Shown: positions 22,870 through 33,600 of the stretch, one piece after another
Layout: every line of letters begins with the position of its first letter
Numbering within the stretch: position 1 is the stretch's first letter
Origin: Siphonodentalium dalli
Taxonomy: Eukaryota > Mollusca > Scaphopoda > Gadilida > Siphonodentaliidae
Length of the DNA stretch: 64,000 nt
Reading direction: 5' to 3'
Assembly: GCA_032622095.1 (NCBI GenBank)
Contig: CP136064.1
Coordinates: 247,351,827 to 247,415,826 of the forward strand
The notes under the pieces: model-generated
Seen by the model: the letters and a program-made list of their open reading frames with translations, nothing else
Told to the model about the DNA's origin: nothing
The model's database searches: none
Program-made: the position numbers and the translations under genes

Positions 22870-25190
22870 AATCATATCGGACTGTTTGGACGCTGCCATT
22901 AACTTCTTTTTAGGTTGTTACAGCTGCATTTTACATTCAATACTACGTTGTATTGTGTATGTTTATTAAAGCATGCATATTGCGCTTGAATACTAGAACG
23001 TTTTTGCTGTTTTGACAATCGGTAAAAGCCCACGTTCAACTGCGAGGTACGATTAATATCCGATTGGCTATTATCGGCCAATGGCCGATTCCGATTTCGA
23101 TTATGGGAACATCACTAGCAATCATTTTATTCAAGTCATTTTGATGTTGAAACTAAGCTACAGTGTCACTGATACTTCAATTTGATAAACAGTCCATGTG
23201 GTTTATCAATGTCTCGACTCAGGTATTTAAAATGGCTCTGTCTACTTCGAGGACTATATTGACTAAATTTACCAACTTAGTGTATTATACATCACTGGAA
23301 AGGTTCTCCGTGCATAATATATACAACCCTACATGTTTTTGGTGCTCAAACCACTCCAAATGCATAAAAACGTCAATAATGAACATTATATTTCTCGTAA
23401 ATCAGCAGTCATTGCGAGCAAGGTGGAATCGGGAATATTCCCGGAAGGTGATATTACTTCATCATATATGGAACGCCCATTTAAGGTCATGTGCGATCTT
23501 TGCTATACGTCTGTTCGACCTGTGAGAGAATAGAAGCTGATCAAAATAACTGATTTTAATACCATATATCAGGACAAATAGAATAAAACATATCGATTAA
23601 AGTTTGCTAGTTTAAAAATGTGAACAATCGGCAAGATTATTATATTTTGTCATTTAATACTTTTGATTTATATTTACTATAAAATATAAATCTTGTCAGT
23701 CATGCGTAGATTTGACATATGTGGGTGATGATGTAACAACTGAGACAGTTAGGAGAATTTACTGGTATGAATATATAGACAACGCAATTGATGCGCATGC
23801 TTTTAGAACATCTACGCGAGTGGCCTTGTATATGTTTTAAATGTCTTTACAAGAACTATTTCAACTGCTAATTGTTCTGTCCAGCCAATATGAATGTGTT
23901 AAATTCTATTAGCTGTGGTGATGTTGGAGTTGGACACAAGTATGCCGAAACTAATCAGGAATTTACGTACATTTTCGGCCCTGTTTGTGTGTTTCTCAAA
24001 GTGGCCAAAAATGGTAGAAATGTCCTGATTCCAGGTGATAATTTGTATGCTTCAATTGTGTTTTATTCGGCATTCCTTGTGTTTGCATCTGCGGTCGCTA
24101 GTTATATATATACTTGTTCTCACCCACTGAAGACATCTAGAAAAGTTTTTCGTCCATGTAGACAGAGCCTTTTTAAGAACTCAAATGGGAACATGATTTA
24201 ACAATACTTTTGATTGTTTTGTATACACTATGCACACTCGAAAATGCACCTAGTACTTACTAATGCAGAGCAGAACTTTTTATATCTTATTTCATTTCAT
24301 GTTTTTTAATACAGGTAATGTTCATCTGTTTTTACATTTCATGTTTTTTAATTAATACAGTTAATGTTAATCTGTTTTACTTTAATAACAAAAATTAATC
24401 CAATCTGTTTATTTGCCCCCCCCCCCCCAAATATGGGTATACACATGGAACTTGAGAGATTATTTATAATTGGGCCCCAATTTTGTTACTATAAATAATA
24501 AAATTTAATTCAAAATAAAATCTATATTCATTGGTAGAATCATCCCCGGGCACGGATATCTAACTCAAAACGTGTTGTTTCGTATCCAGATTACTTTTCA
24601 GAATTTGTCATTCAAAGAGATAATCTATCTTTAATGGTTGTTCTAGGATTATGAGTTTTTGACTGTTTGGTAAAATTCAAAATTCTCATTAGTTTGGGAA
24701 CATCAAATATTTCTACTCATTTGTCTAAACCTGAATCTGATCGAAGCATCCAGATGTTATATTGAAATTTGAATGTTTATTGTGAATGTCATGAGGACAT
24801 TGAGGGTGTTGCATCTTATTTGAAATATCTTCCTGAAACAACTCTCCACCTAGTGTTAGACCACTACTCAGATGGCACTGTTATTTTTTCAAAATGTAGA
24901 AGTGATTCAGGAAGAATGGGACAAATATCAGATTTAAGTAAAAAATACTCCCACAAATATGAAAGAAATCATTGATTTTATTCTTCATGTTATATACAAT
25001 AGGCCTGCATTGGACACAACTCGCAGTGACTCTTGGTATGCAATGATTATTTCCAAAAATGACATACATCGTTTAACCCTTTCATGGTTGGTGCTGCAGC
25101 ATTACAGATCATGTTCCACTGCAAAATTATATATGCAAGTCATAGATATGAGAATAAACTGGCTTACATGTTCGAGTTGAATATTGTTAG
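22870..25190. other. Low-complexity intergenic sequence with unrecognised small ORFs
   Basis: Mostly AT-rich. Plus-strand frames near 23333-23533 and 24769-24975 have somewhat protein-like composition but lack ATG starts, splice context or a known domain. A C-homopolymer of about 13 lies near 24416-24428. The motif 'catttcatgttttttaatac' is duplicated near 24292 and 24336. No gene can be supported. Confidence 0.4.
23890..24201 (+). CDS. Unrecognised 103-codon ORF with one possible membrane span
   Basis: The frame runs from an ATG at 23890 to a stop at 24201. Its middle holds a hydrophobic stretch of about 20 residues (ASIVFYSAFLVFASAVASY) that could span a membrane, followed by a basic tail. 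There is no recognisable domain, no codon-use argument and no flanking exon with good splice sites. It may be chance in an AT-rich region. It is recorded because it is the cleanest ATG-initiated frame in this 2.3-kb stretch. Confidence 0.12.
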   Translation: MNVLNSISCGDVGVGHKYAETNQEFTYIFGPVCVFLKVAKNGRNVLIPGDNLYASIVFYSAFLVFASAVASYIYTCSHPLKTSRKVFRPCRQSLFKNSNGNMI

Positions 25191-25260
25191 GCCGATGCAT
25201 TATTTTATATATGCCAGGCTCACTGCAGGAGATTTGCATATTTAACAGAATGCACTGGCA
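25191..25260. repeat. Relic hairpin of the 5.5-7.0 kb element family
   Basis: The block runs from 'gttaggccgatgcatt' to 'agaatgcactggcacaggg', the same order of words as the inner hairpins at 5591-5660 and 6901-6969, including the flanking 'ttgttaggcc' and 'cacaggg'. It is diverged and has lost perfect pairing. No second inverted end was found within 2 kb. Confidence 0.6.
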
Positions 25261-26017
25261 CAGGGTTTTCCCAAAATTTCACAGCTTCAGTCAATTGGGA
25301 GGGTTAAAAGGCTTCCTCGTGATATAACCTCACCTCACAGAACACAAGTCACACACATGATGATTAACTGTCCTTTTAATAATGAGAATTATGTTTCCCT
25401 CAACCCAACTGGAACACAGATTGACTCTGGTTGAAAGCATAACAGAACCAATTTGGTTTGATTGACACGCTCTTCCAAATGAACTGCCAGAGAATATCAG
25501 TAATGCAACCAACTCTGTCAACCAAAATAATGACGAGATAACTGTAGCTGCATGTAGAAATGACATAGAACCAGGGATGTGGTGACAATGGTATGGAATA
25601 TCTCACCCTCCCCAAATTTGGGGGCGGGGTGTCAGGTTGGAGATATCCAGAACAGCGTTGATGCCAGTCTAGATGCTAGGATTTTGCAATATTCATGTTC
25701 AGATTTCAAATTGTCTCACCCCGGGCCAACTATGGTCAGCCTGGTGTATCTTGGTACCTCCAATGTGGCCAGTCAAAAAATGCTATTTAAGTAATGGAAA
25801 TCATAGCTGGGTGAGAGTTTGTCTGCAGTTAGACCACTGGATGTTAGGATTTTTAAATTTTTCAGGTTGAAATATCAAACTTTTCTCATTCTGGCCCAAG
25901 TAGATTCTGTTCCTCCTATGACTATTGGTGACAATTGTACTGACTATACCCCTCCCTGCATAGATTGTTCTTTTGCTGATAATTCTGATATTAAAGGATG
26001 TTGCCGACAATAATGAT
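25261..26017. other. No gene recognised; weak internal duplication
   Basis: A segment near 25660-25735 (subject to 'gatgctaggattttgcaat' and 'tctcaccccgggcc') has a diverged repeat near 25830-25905 ('gatgttaggatttttaaatt', 'ttctcattctggcc'). The short frames across it lack any domain. Confidence 0.4.
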
Positions 26018-26192
26018 AACAGTGAACATAGTGTAGCTCTAGAGGTGATATCTCCAATAAAGGTGAACCTTTGAAGGTTTAAATACCTGATAGTTCCATA
26101 ATCTGAGTTTTATTTATCTAAACTAGGGTGAACTGGATAGATAAAAGATTTATTTTAGCAGTCAAATCTGGAAAAATGGCCCATAATTAAAG
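26018..26192 (+). repeat. Left ~175-bp inverted repeat flanking the RT relic
   Basis: From 'acagtgaacatagtgtagct' at about 26019 to 'ggcccataattaa' at about 26190. Its reverse complement lies at 28228-28411. The match is high throughout, apart from about 12 bp ('tctgataaataa'-type) that is present only in the right copy. Confidence 0.85.
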
Positions 26193-26221
26193 TTTCTAGG
26201 GGTAGAATGTAAAACTTTTGG

Positions 26222-27742
26222 TTCAGACTTCTCAATATTGCATGGGTTTCAGAAGGCAAAATTCTACGCATTGTCTCCAACATGCACTATAACTGCACGA
26301 GTCGAGTGATGTATAATGGCACATTATCAAAACCAGTGGATATTCTGCAAGGAACAAGACAAGGGGCAGTGACTTCCCATTTTTTCTACCTTGTATTTAT
26401 CAACGACTTGCTAGCACGTCTCAGTTCAACGAACGAAGGATTGTCAGTCGGTCATGTTAACTGCACTGCTCCAACAACTGCTGACGATATCGCCTTGATT
26501 TCTACATCAAAAGCTGGTCTAGATAATCTCATCGATATATGCAATTCATATGCTCGGAATTGGCGATTTATGTTCTCGAACACAAAAAGTTTTGTTGTTG
26601 TATTCAACGAGTCGGGGCGTCAACACGAGCGCAGCAACAGAACTTGGTCTATCGGAGACCAAACGCTCCCTGAGACGACAGACTGTGTGAATTTAGGGAT
26701 AAGACAGTGCAAGTTCAAGAACAGTAATACCAGGGCCTCTGATATTTCCAATAAGCTTAGAAAAACATTCTTCGCAATTGCTGGTAGAAATATCACGAAA
26801 CAATTCACTCCGCCCACGATGACCTCTCTTTTAAAAACTATTGTTCTGCCGAAATGTCTCTATGGGTGTGAAATTCTGACACCCTCTACAGATTCCAATG
26901 TTTACTGCATGGAGAAAGCTTATCGCTCGTGTCTTAAGCATATACAATCTCTCCCAACTCGGACTCCTACTGTTATTTCAATGAGCCTGTTAGGTCTTAT
27001 GCCACTTGAAAACGAAATACACATAAAGAAACTTTCATTCCTCGCTGATCTAATTTACCTTCCCGATGGGCACCAGGAACCACTGCGAATTTTCTTATAT
27101 AAATTCTTCTTACAGAGCCTCTTCGGACGTGCGACAACAGGGTTTGTGTCCGACATTACACAGTTACTTCGGCAATACAATCTGCACGCGATCTGGATAC
27201 TTTCGTTGCGACTGGCGAATTTCTTTCTAAATCAGCATGTAAGCACCTCTGCAAATCAACAGTACAGTCACACTATGTTATACAATTGAAAACTACAGTG
27301 GACCGAGATACATCACTTGATTTGTTTCGCATTGTGCACAATGATCCACTGTCATTTTGGAGTATTTGGACATTGCTGAAAAGGCACCCTGGCGCGTCTC
27401 AAGCTCTGAAAAATCTCGCTCTACTGCTCAACAGAACTACATTTTCTAATGACGCACGTGTCGCGCTTGTGGTAACGGGATGCAGAATGACATATTACAC
27501 GCCCTTCGTTATTGTGCAGCAGCCAATTCACTTGCCCTTCGGAATTCGTTTTGGGAACACATTGTTGATGAGGTTGGTCTCTCGACCTTTCTGTACATAG
27601 ATTCTAGAGATGATATGTCTCTGTTAGCCCTGCTTCTGGGTGGTGAGCCAATTAACTCACCCGCCGAACTTGACAACAACATAGAAAATATAATTCTCGA
27701 CATGGCTTACTTCATTTATGGGATGTGTCATCTGATCCAGTA
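26222..27742 (+). pseudogene. Broken reverse-transcriptase/ORF2 fragment of a non-LTR retrotransposon
   Basis: The first frame (about 26222-27289) runs from within the palm domain. 'LQGTRQGAVTS' matches the RT motif before the catalytic loop, and 'TADDIALIS' corresponds to YADD with the tyrosine lost. The thumb and connection region follow, then a stop at 27287. The protein continues in a second frame (27286-about 27460) and a third (about 27459-27742). The third contains a CCHC finger, C-x2-C-x9-H-x4-C (first Cys codon at 27459), as in the intact LINE here (C-x2-C-x8-H-x4-C). Endonuclease, the N-terminal RT and ORF1 are missing. An AATAAA-type signal follows near 27760. It is a dead 5'-truncated copy of a family distinct from the intact LINE. 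Confidence 0.85.
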
Positions 27743-28227
27743 ACAATTACTTTGTGTAAATAAATTATTGTTTGCGCATAAAACAAAATCGCATTCACAT
27801 GGACGGGTCTCTTCAAGATATGACACATACGATCAGCCACGCAACGGTTCTGTTTTCTTAATTATCTCCATTTGCTGTATAATATATATTTCCATGTATG
27901 TATATATTATTCTCCTACAAGGAGGTATACAATAAAATATAATGAGGTACGCCGTATCCCGGCCCCTCTGTTATGAGGTATTCGGTATTCCAAAAATACC
28001 GATATTCGTACGCCGACCTTCCAAAATATGATAATAATAATAATAATATAAATGCGATTTTTGTCACAATAAATGATAAATTCACTGCGGAATACGGAAT
28101 ACCAGTTAACAGCCATATATGGATACATTTTCTATCGCTGTACGAACGCCGGTCATCTCGCAATGTCCACGTCTAAAATGATCTAAAATGACGATCATCG
28201 ACGATCTGTATGTCAAACCGTGAATTT
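27743..28227. other. Spacer after the RT relic, with (AAT)n
   Basis: Begins with the likely 3' UTR of the RT relic (AATAAA near 27760). It contains an imperfect dyad around 'gaggtattcggtattcc' (27977) and 'gaatacggaatacc' (28090) and a short (AAT)n tract near 28028-28052. No gene. Confidence 0.5.
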
Positions 28228-28411
28228 AATTATGGGCCATTTTTCCAGATTTGACTGCTAAAATACATCTTTTATCTATCCAGTTCACCCTAGTTTAGAT
28301 AAATAAAACTCAGATTATGGAACTATCAGGTATTTAAACCTTCAAAAGTTCACCTTTATTTATCAGATTTATTGGAGATATCACCTCTAGAGCTACACTA
28401 TGTTCACTGTA
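28228..28411 (-). repeat. Right ~184-bp inverted repeat flanking the RT relic
   Basis: Reverse complement of 26018-26192, ending 'ctatgttcactgt' at 28410. It keeps about 12 bp that are missing in the left copy. With the left copy it encloses about 2.0 kb. The ends show no convincing target duplication. Confidence 0.85.
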
Positions 28412-28699
28412 TTACCCATCGGTGACAGTGAAAACACACCACAGTTTTTATACAAACAGTGCACCACTGTACCACTGCACACTCCACAAATTAGTTGCAC
28501 ATGTATGCCGAGTACAGTATATCAGGACCAATGTTAAGCCCACAAATGACGTCCAATAACCAGCACAAAATTTCCCGCCAAAATTCAAATGTAACCCCGC
28601 TATTGACGGCCAATAACGGACGCATCGCACCCCACATTTTCGGTCAGAATGTGTACATCAGAAGTATACTCGGTACCACCTGTCACCCCACAAATATGT

Positions 28700-29250
28700 T
28701 TTTGCACAAGTATGCCGACGTCGGTAATGACGTCCGTCCGGTCGTCCGACCTCATAACTCGAACAACTATGAACCGATTTCAATAATTTTGTGTATGCAA
28801 TCTCCTTGGGACTGCTTCTCCGCATGATGCTATTTTTTTTAAGTTACGCCTCATTTTCGACTTATTTTGACTTAGAAAATTCTGTCCGACTTAAAATAAC
28901 TTTAACAAATATGAACCGATTTCAATAATTTTTGGTATACATGCTTCTCACAATACCCTCTCTACATGATGCGGCTCGGGATTGGCTCAGACTGTTTTTC
29001 GTAATATTATACTTCATTTTCGACTTATTTTGACTTAGAAAATTATGTCCGACTTAATAACTTTAACAAATATGAACCAATTTGAATAATTTTTTCTGTA
29101 CAAGCTTCTTGTGACACCATGCATCGATATTATTAGTCCGAATTTTTCTTTAAAGTTAAAAATCTTTTTTTTGGGTTTACGGATACTGCGTGTTGAATTT
29201 GCCACGGTGGGGGTATGCCAGCACTCGAGTGCACACCTCTTGTTAGAACA
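28700..29250 (+). repeat. Tandem block, ~165-bp unit, about 2.5 copies
   Basis: The unit contains 'atgaaccgatttcaataatt', 'cattttcgacttattttgac' and 'ttagaaaattctgtccgac', and starts near 28757, 28912 and 29071. It opens with 'gacgtccgtccggtcgtcc' and closes near 'cacggtgggggtatgcc'. This is the same style of block as at 8883 and 44037. No coding content. Confidence 0.7.
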
Positions 29251-29895
29251 TGTATACATACACTGACATATCATATCAAAGCAACACTTTGTTGTTAAAT
29301 GCTGAAGAAAACATTTATCACATAATTAGCCACCAACCCGGCCTCACATTGTTTTACGACTAAGACACGCATGTAAAATCGGCACGCAAAGTGACGCAAT
29401 TTTAAGTTTAGCGCAATGATATTGATATATGTTATCATGTTAATTATAATATAATTGTGATATTCATTATGCGTTGGGTTATTTCTGTTGACTGAGATAA
29501 ACATGGATGATTAATGCGGTTGAACAATGTTGTCAACATGAAAACACATTTAAAACTATAATTATTTCTTGAAAGTGTCTTTACTTCCTCTGGTTTGGAT
29601 AAGGAAATCAATATTAATTTATTTCAACCACAGCCTCCCCTTGCTAAAATGTGATTGTGTGATAAAAAGTATCTCAAATTCGTCGCAATTCATTTTTAAT
29701 TTGTTGTGGGTTTTTTTTCTTGTTTCCTTCCTACGTCTAATTATCCCTTCATACTTGTTCCTTCCTACCTATTTTTATTACGGTTTCGGTAAAAATAAGT
29801 TGTCAGTATACGTCCGTAAACCATCTAATTAAATTTGTGTTGACTTTAAAACAGATGAAAACGGAGGGAAACAATATACTTTATTTCATAATTTA
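29251..29895. other. No gene recognised
   Basis: AT-rich sequence. One plus-strand frame (29569-29832) is hydrophobic but starts without ATG, and it has neither domain nor splice context. Confidence 0.45.
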
Positions 29896-30010
29896 AGTAA
29901 AATTTAAATCAGCTTGATATTTGTTTTATTTTCAGTTGGCACTATGAAAACTTCTGGTATAGCTGGTGGACATTGTAACACGGGTGCAAATGAAGTTATC
30001 AAGAGTTGGG
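29896..30010 (+). repeat. Left flank of the 54-bp satellite, related to 41108-41215
   Basis: 'aatttaaatcagcttgat', then 'cttctggtatagctggtgg', 'cattgtaacacgggtg' and 'aatgaagttatc' appear in the same order as 'aatttaaatccgcttgat', 'gcttgtggtagttggtgg', 'acttgtaacccggtg' and 'aataaagtcatt' at 41109-41200. The two sides of the satellite therefore share ancestry. Confidence 0.6.
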
Positions 30011-30085
30011 AATTGGTCTGTTTCCCGAAGCTAATTTGGAGATTACACGCAATCCATATGTCAAGTGTCTATTTGGTAGTGCGCT

Positions 30086-30612
30086 TTAAAGGCACAGGCG
30101 GCGTTCGTTACAGAAATATTCATGTTTGTTCAAGTCGCCATCAACAGAAGGAATATTAAAAAATATATGGTTTTGTTCATATGCCAAACACAATCAGCGC
30201 GTAAATAGTATATTGTCGCCAAGACGTACGATGGTGTACGTAAACAAGAACACCTGCTCGTGTTACAGAAGTTTTGCTTCTGTTTACATAACACAGAGCA
30301 ATTCTATTGGTTAATCACACACAAATGATATAAACGCTCTTTATTATTTCCATATCAGGAAAACAATAACAAATACCGCTCTTTGTGTTTACCATATCCG
30401 GGTCTAAACAAAAGCCAGGTTCTGTAACGTTTTTTGCTTTTGATTACACAACAAAGGAAAAACATTTGACAATAACTTACTGTTTGTGCCATATTTCTGA
30501 TTGGTATAAGAACAGAGTCTGTCTATAATTTACTATTTCTGTTTATGGCGGTTTTTGACTGAGGTGAATATTTTAACATCATACCCACTGCCAGCGCCAC
30601 CTGTATCTTTAA
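30086..30612 (+). mobile_element. TTAA-bounded MITE, copy 2, inserted in satellite unit
   Basis: A ~527-bp element between TTAA at 30086-30089 and TTAA at 30609-30612. The ends AGGCACAGGCGGCG and (inverted) AGATACAGGTGGCG form the terminal repeats. The left flank, 'atttggtagtgcgctttaa', equals the end of a 54-bp satellite unit (tttggtagtgagctttaa). The right flank, 'ttaataaactggttcctg', is the start of the unit. The MITE thus sits inside a satellite monomer and split it at its TTAA. It is most like copy 3 (42308-42837) and has no ORF of its own. Confidence 0.85.
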
Positions 30613-33600
30613 TAAACTGGTTCCTGGCGGGAAGGATATCCATGGATTTTTGGCCGTGAGCATTAATAAACTGGTTCCTGACGAGAAGGATATCCATGGC
30701 TGTTTGGCCGTGAGCTTTAATAAACTGGTTCCTGACGAGAAGGATATCCATGGATGTTTGGTCGTGAGCTTTAATAAACTGGTTCCTGACTGGAAGGATA
30801 TCCATGGATGTTTGGTCGTGAGCTTTAATAAACTGGTTCCTGACCGGAAGGATATCCATGGATGTTTGGTCGTGATCTTTAATAAACTTGTTCCTGACTG
30901 GAAGGATATCCATGGATGTTTGGTCGTGCGCTTTAATAAACTGGTTCCTGACTGGAAGGATATCCATGGATGTTTGGTCGTGAGCATTAATAAACTGGTT
31001 CCTGACGAGAAGGATATCCATGGATGTTTGGTCGTGAGCTTGAATAAACTGATCCCTGATTGGAAGGATATCCATGGTTGTTTGGTAGTGAGCTTTAATA
31101 AACTGGTCCCTGATTGGAATGGTATCCATTGGTGTTTGGTAGTGAGCTTTAATAAACTGGTCCCTGATTGGAATGGTATCCATTGGTGTTTGGTAGTGAG
31201 CTTTAATAAACTGGTCCCTGATTGTAATGGTATCCATGGGTGTTTGTTTGTGAGCTTTAATAAACTGGTCCCTGATTGGAATGGTATCCATGGATGTTTG
31301 GTAGTGAGCTTTAATAAACTGGTCCCTGATTGGAATGGTATCCATGGATGTTTGGTAGTGAGCTTTAATAAACTGGTTCCTGATTGGAATGGTATCCATG
31401 GGTATTTGGTCGTGAGCTTTAATAAACTGGTCCCTGATTGGAATGGTATCCATGGATGTTTGGTAGTGAGCTTTAATAAACTGGTCTCTGATTGGAATGG
31501 TATCCATGGGCGTTGGGTAGTGAGCTTTAATAAACTGGTCCCTGATTGGAATGGTATCGATGGACGTTGGGTCGTGAGCTTTAATAAACTGGTCCCTGAT
31601 TGGAATGGTATCCATGGGCGTTGGGTCGTGAGCTTTAATAAACTGGTCCCTGATTGGAATGGTATCCATGGATGTTTGGTCGTGAGCTTTAATAAACTGG
31701 TCCCTGATTGGAATGGTAGCCATGGATGTTTGGTCGTGAGCTTTAATAAACTGATCCCTGATTGGAATGGTATCCATGGGTGTTTGGTAGTGAGCTTTAA
31801 TAAACTGGTCCCTGATTGGAATGGTATCCATGGGTGTTTGGTAGTGAGCTTTAATAAACTGGTCCCTGATTGGAGGTATCCATGGGTGTTTGGTAGTTAG
31901 CTTTAATAAACTGGTTCCTGATTGGAATGGTATCCATGGATGTTTGGTCGTGAGCTTTAATAAACTGGTACCTGATTAGAATGGCAGCCATGGATGTTTG
32001 GTCGTGAGCTTTAATAAACTGATCCCTGATTGGAATGGTAGCCATGGATGTTTGGTCGTGAGCTTTAATAAACTGGTCCCTGATTAGAATGGTAGCCATG
32101 GTTGTTTGGTAGTGAGCGTTAATAAACTGGTCCCTGATTGTAATGGTATCCATCGGTGTTTGGTAGTGAGCTTTAATAAACTGGTCCCTGATTGGAATGG
32201 TATCCATGGATGTTTGGTAGTGAGCTTTAGTAAACTGGTCCCTGATTGGAATGGTATCCATGGATGTTTGTTTGTGAGCTTTAATAAACTGGTCCCTGAT
32301 TGGAATGGTATCCATGGGTGTTTGGTAGTGAGCTTTAATAAACTGGTCCCTGATTGGAGGTATCCATGGGTGTTTGGTAGTGAGCTTTAATAAACTGGTT
32401 CCTGATTGGAATGGTATCCATAGATGTTTGGTCGTGAGCTTTAATAAACTGGTACCTGATTGGAATGGTATCCATGGGTGTTTGGTCGTGAGCTTTAATA
32501 AACTGGTCCCTGATTGGAATGGTATCCATTGATGTTTGGTCGTGAGCTTTAATAAACTGGTCCCTGATTGGAATGGTATCCATGGATGTTTGGTAGTGAG
32601 ATTTTATAAACTGGTCCCTGATTGGAATGGTATCCATTGATGTTTGGTCGTGAGCTTTAATAAACTGGTCGCTGATTGGAATGGTATCCATGGATGTTTG
32701 GTAGTGAGCTTTAATAAACTGGTCTCTGATTGGAGGTATCCATGGGTGTTTGGTCGTGAGCTTTAATAAACTGGTCCCTGATTGGAATGGTATCCATGGA
32801 TGTTTGGTAGTGAGCTTTAATAAACTGGTCTCTCATTGGAATGGTATCCATTGATGTTTGGTCGTGAGCTTTAATAAACTGGTCGCTGATTGGATTGGTA
32901 TCCATGGATGTTTGGTCGTGAGCTTTAATAAACTGATCCCTGATTAGAATGGTAGCCATGGTTGTTTGGAAGTGAGCGTTAATAAACTGGTCCCTGATTG
33001 TAATGGTATCCATGGGTATTTGGTCGTGAGCTTTAATAAACTGGTCCCTGATTGGAATGGTATCGATGGACGTTGGTCGTGAGCTTTAATAAACTGGTCC
33101 CTGATTGGAATGGTATCCATGGGCGTTGGGTCGTGAGCTTTAATAAACTGGTCCCTGATTGGAATGGTATCCATGGATGTTTGGTCGTGAGCTTTAATAA
33201 ACTGGTCCCTGATTGGAATGGTAGCCATGGATGTTTGGTCGTGAGCTTTAATAAACTGATCCCTGATTGGAATGGTATCCATGGGTGTTTGGTAGTGAGC
33301 TTTAATAAACTGGTCCCTGATTGGAATGGTATCCATGGGTGTTTGGTAGTGAGCTTTAATAAACTGGTCCCTGATTGGAGGTATCCATGGGTGTTTGGTA
33401 GTTAGCTTTAATAAACTGGTTCCTGATTGGAATGGTATCCATGGATGTTTGGTCGTGAGCTTTAATAAACTGGTACCTGATTGGAATGGTAGCCATGGAT
33501 GTTTGGTCGTGAGCTTTAATAAACTGATCCCTGATTGGAATGGTATCCATGGGTGTTTGGTAGTGAGCTTTTATAAACTGGTCCCTGATTGGAATGGTAT

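Noticed and set aside
30533-31900. Long ORFs (432 and 416 codons) on both strands as genes
   Set aside because: They lie wholly in the 54-bp satellite. The frames are open because the unit is 54 bp, and indel and stop variants break them in most of the array.
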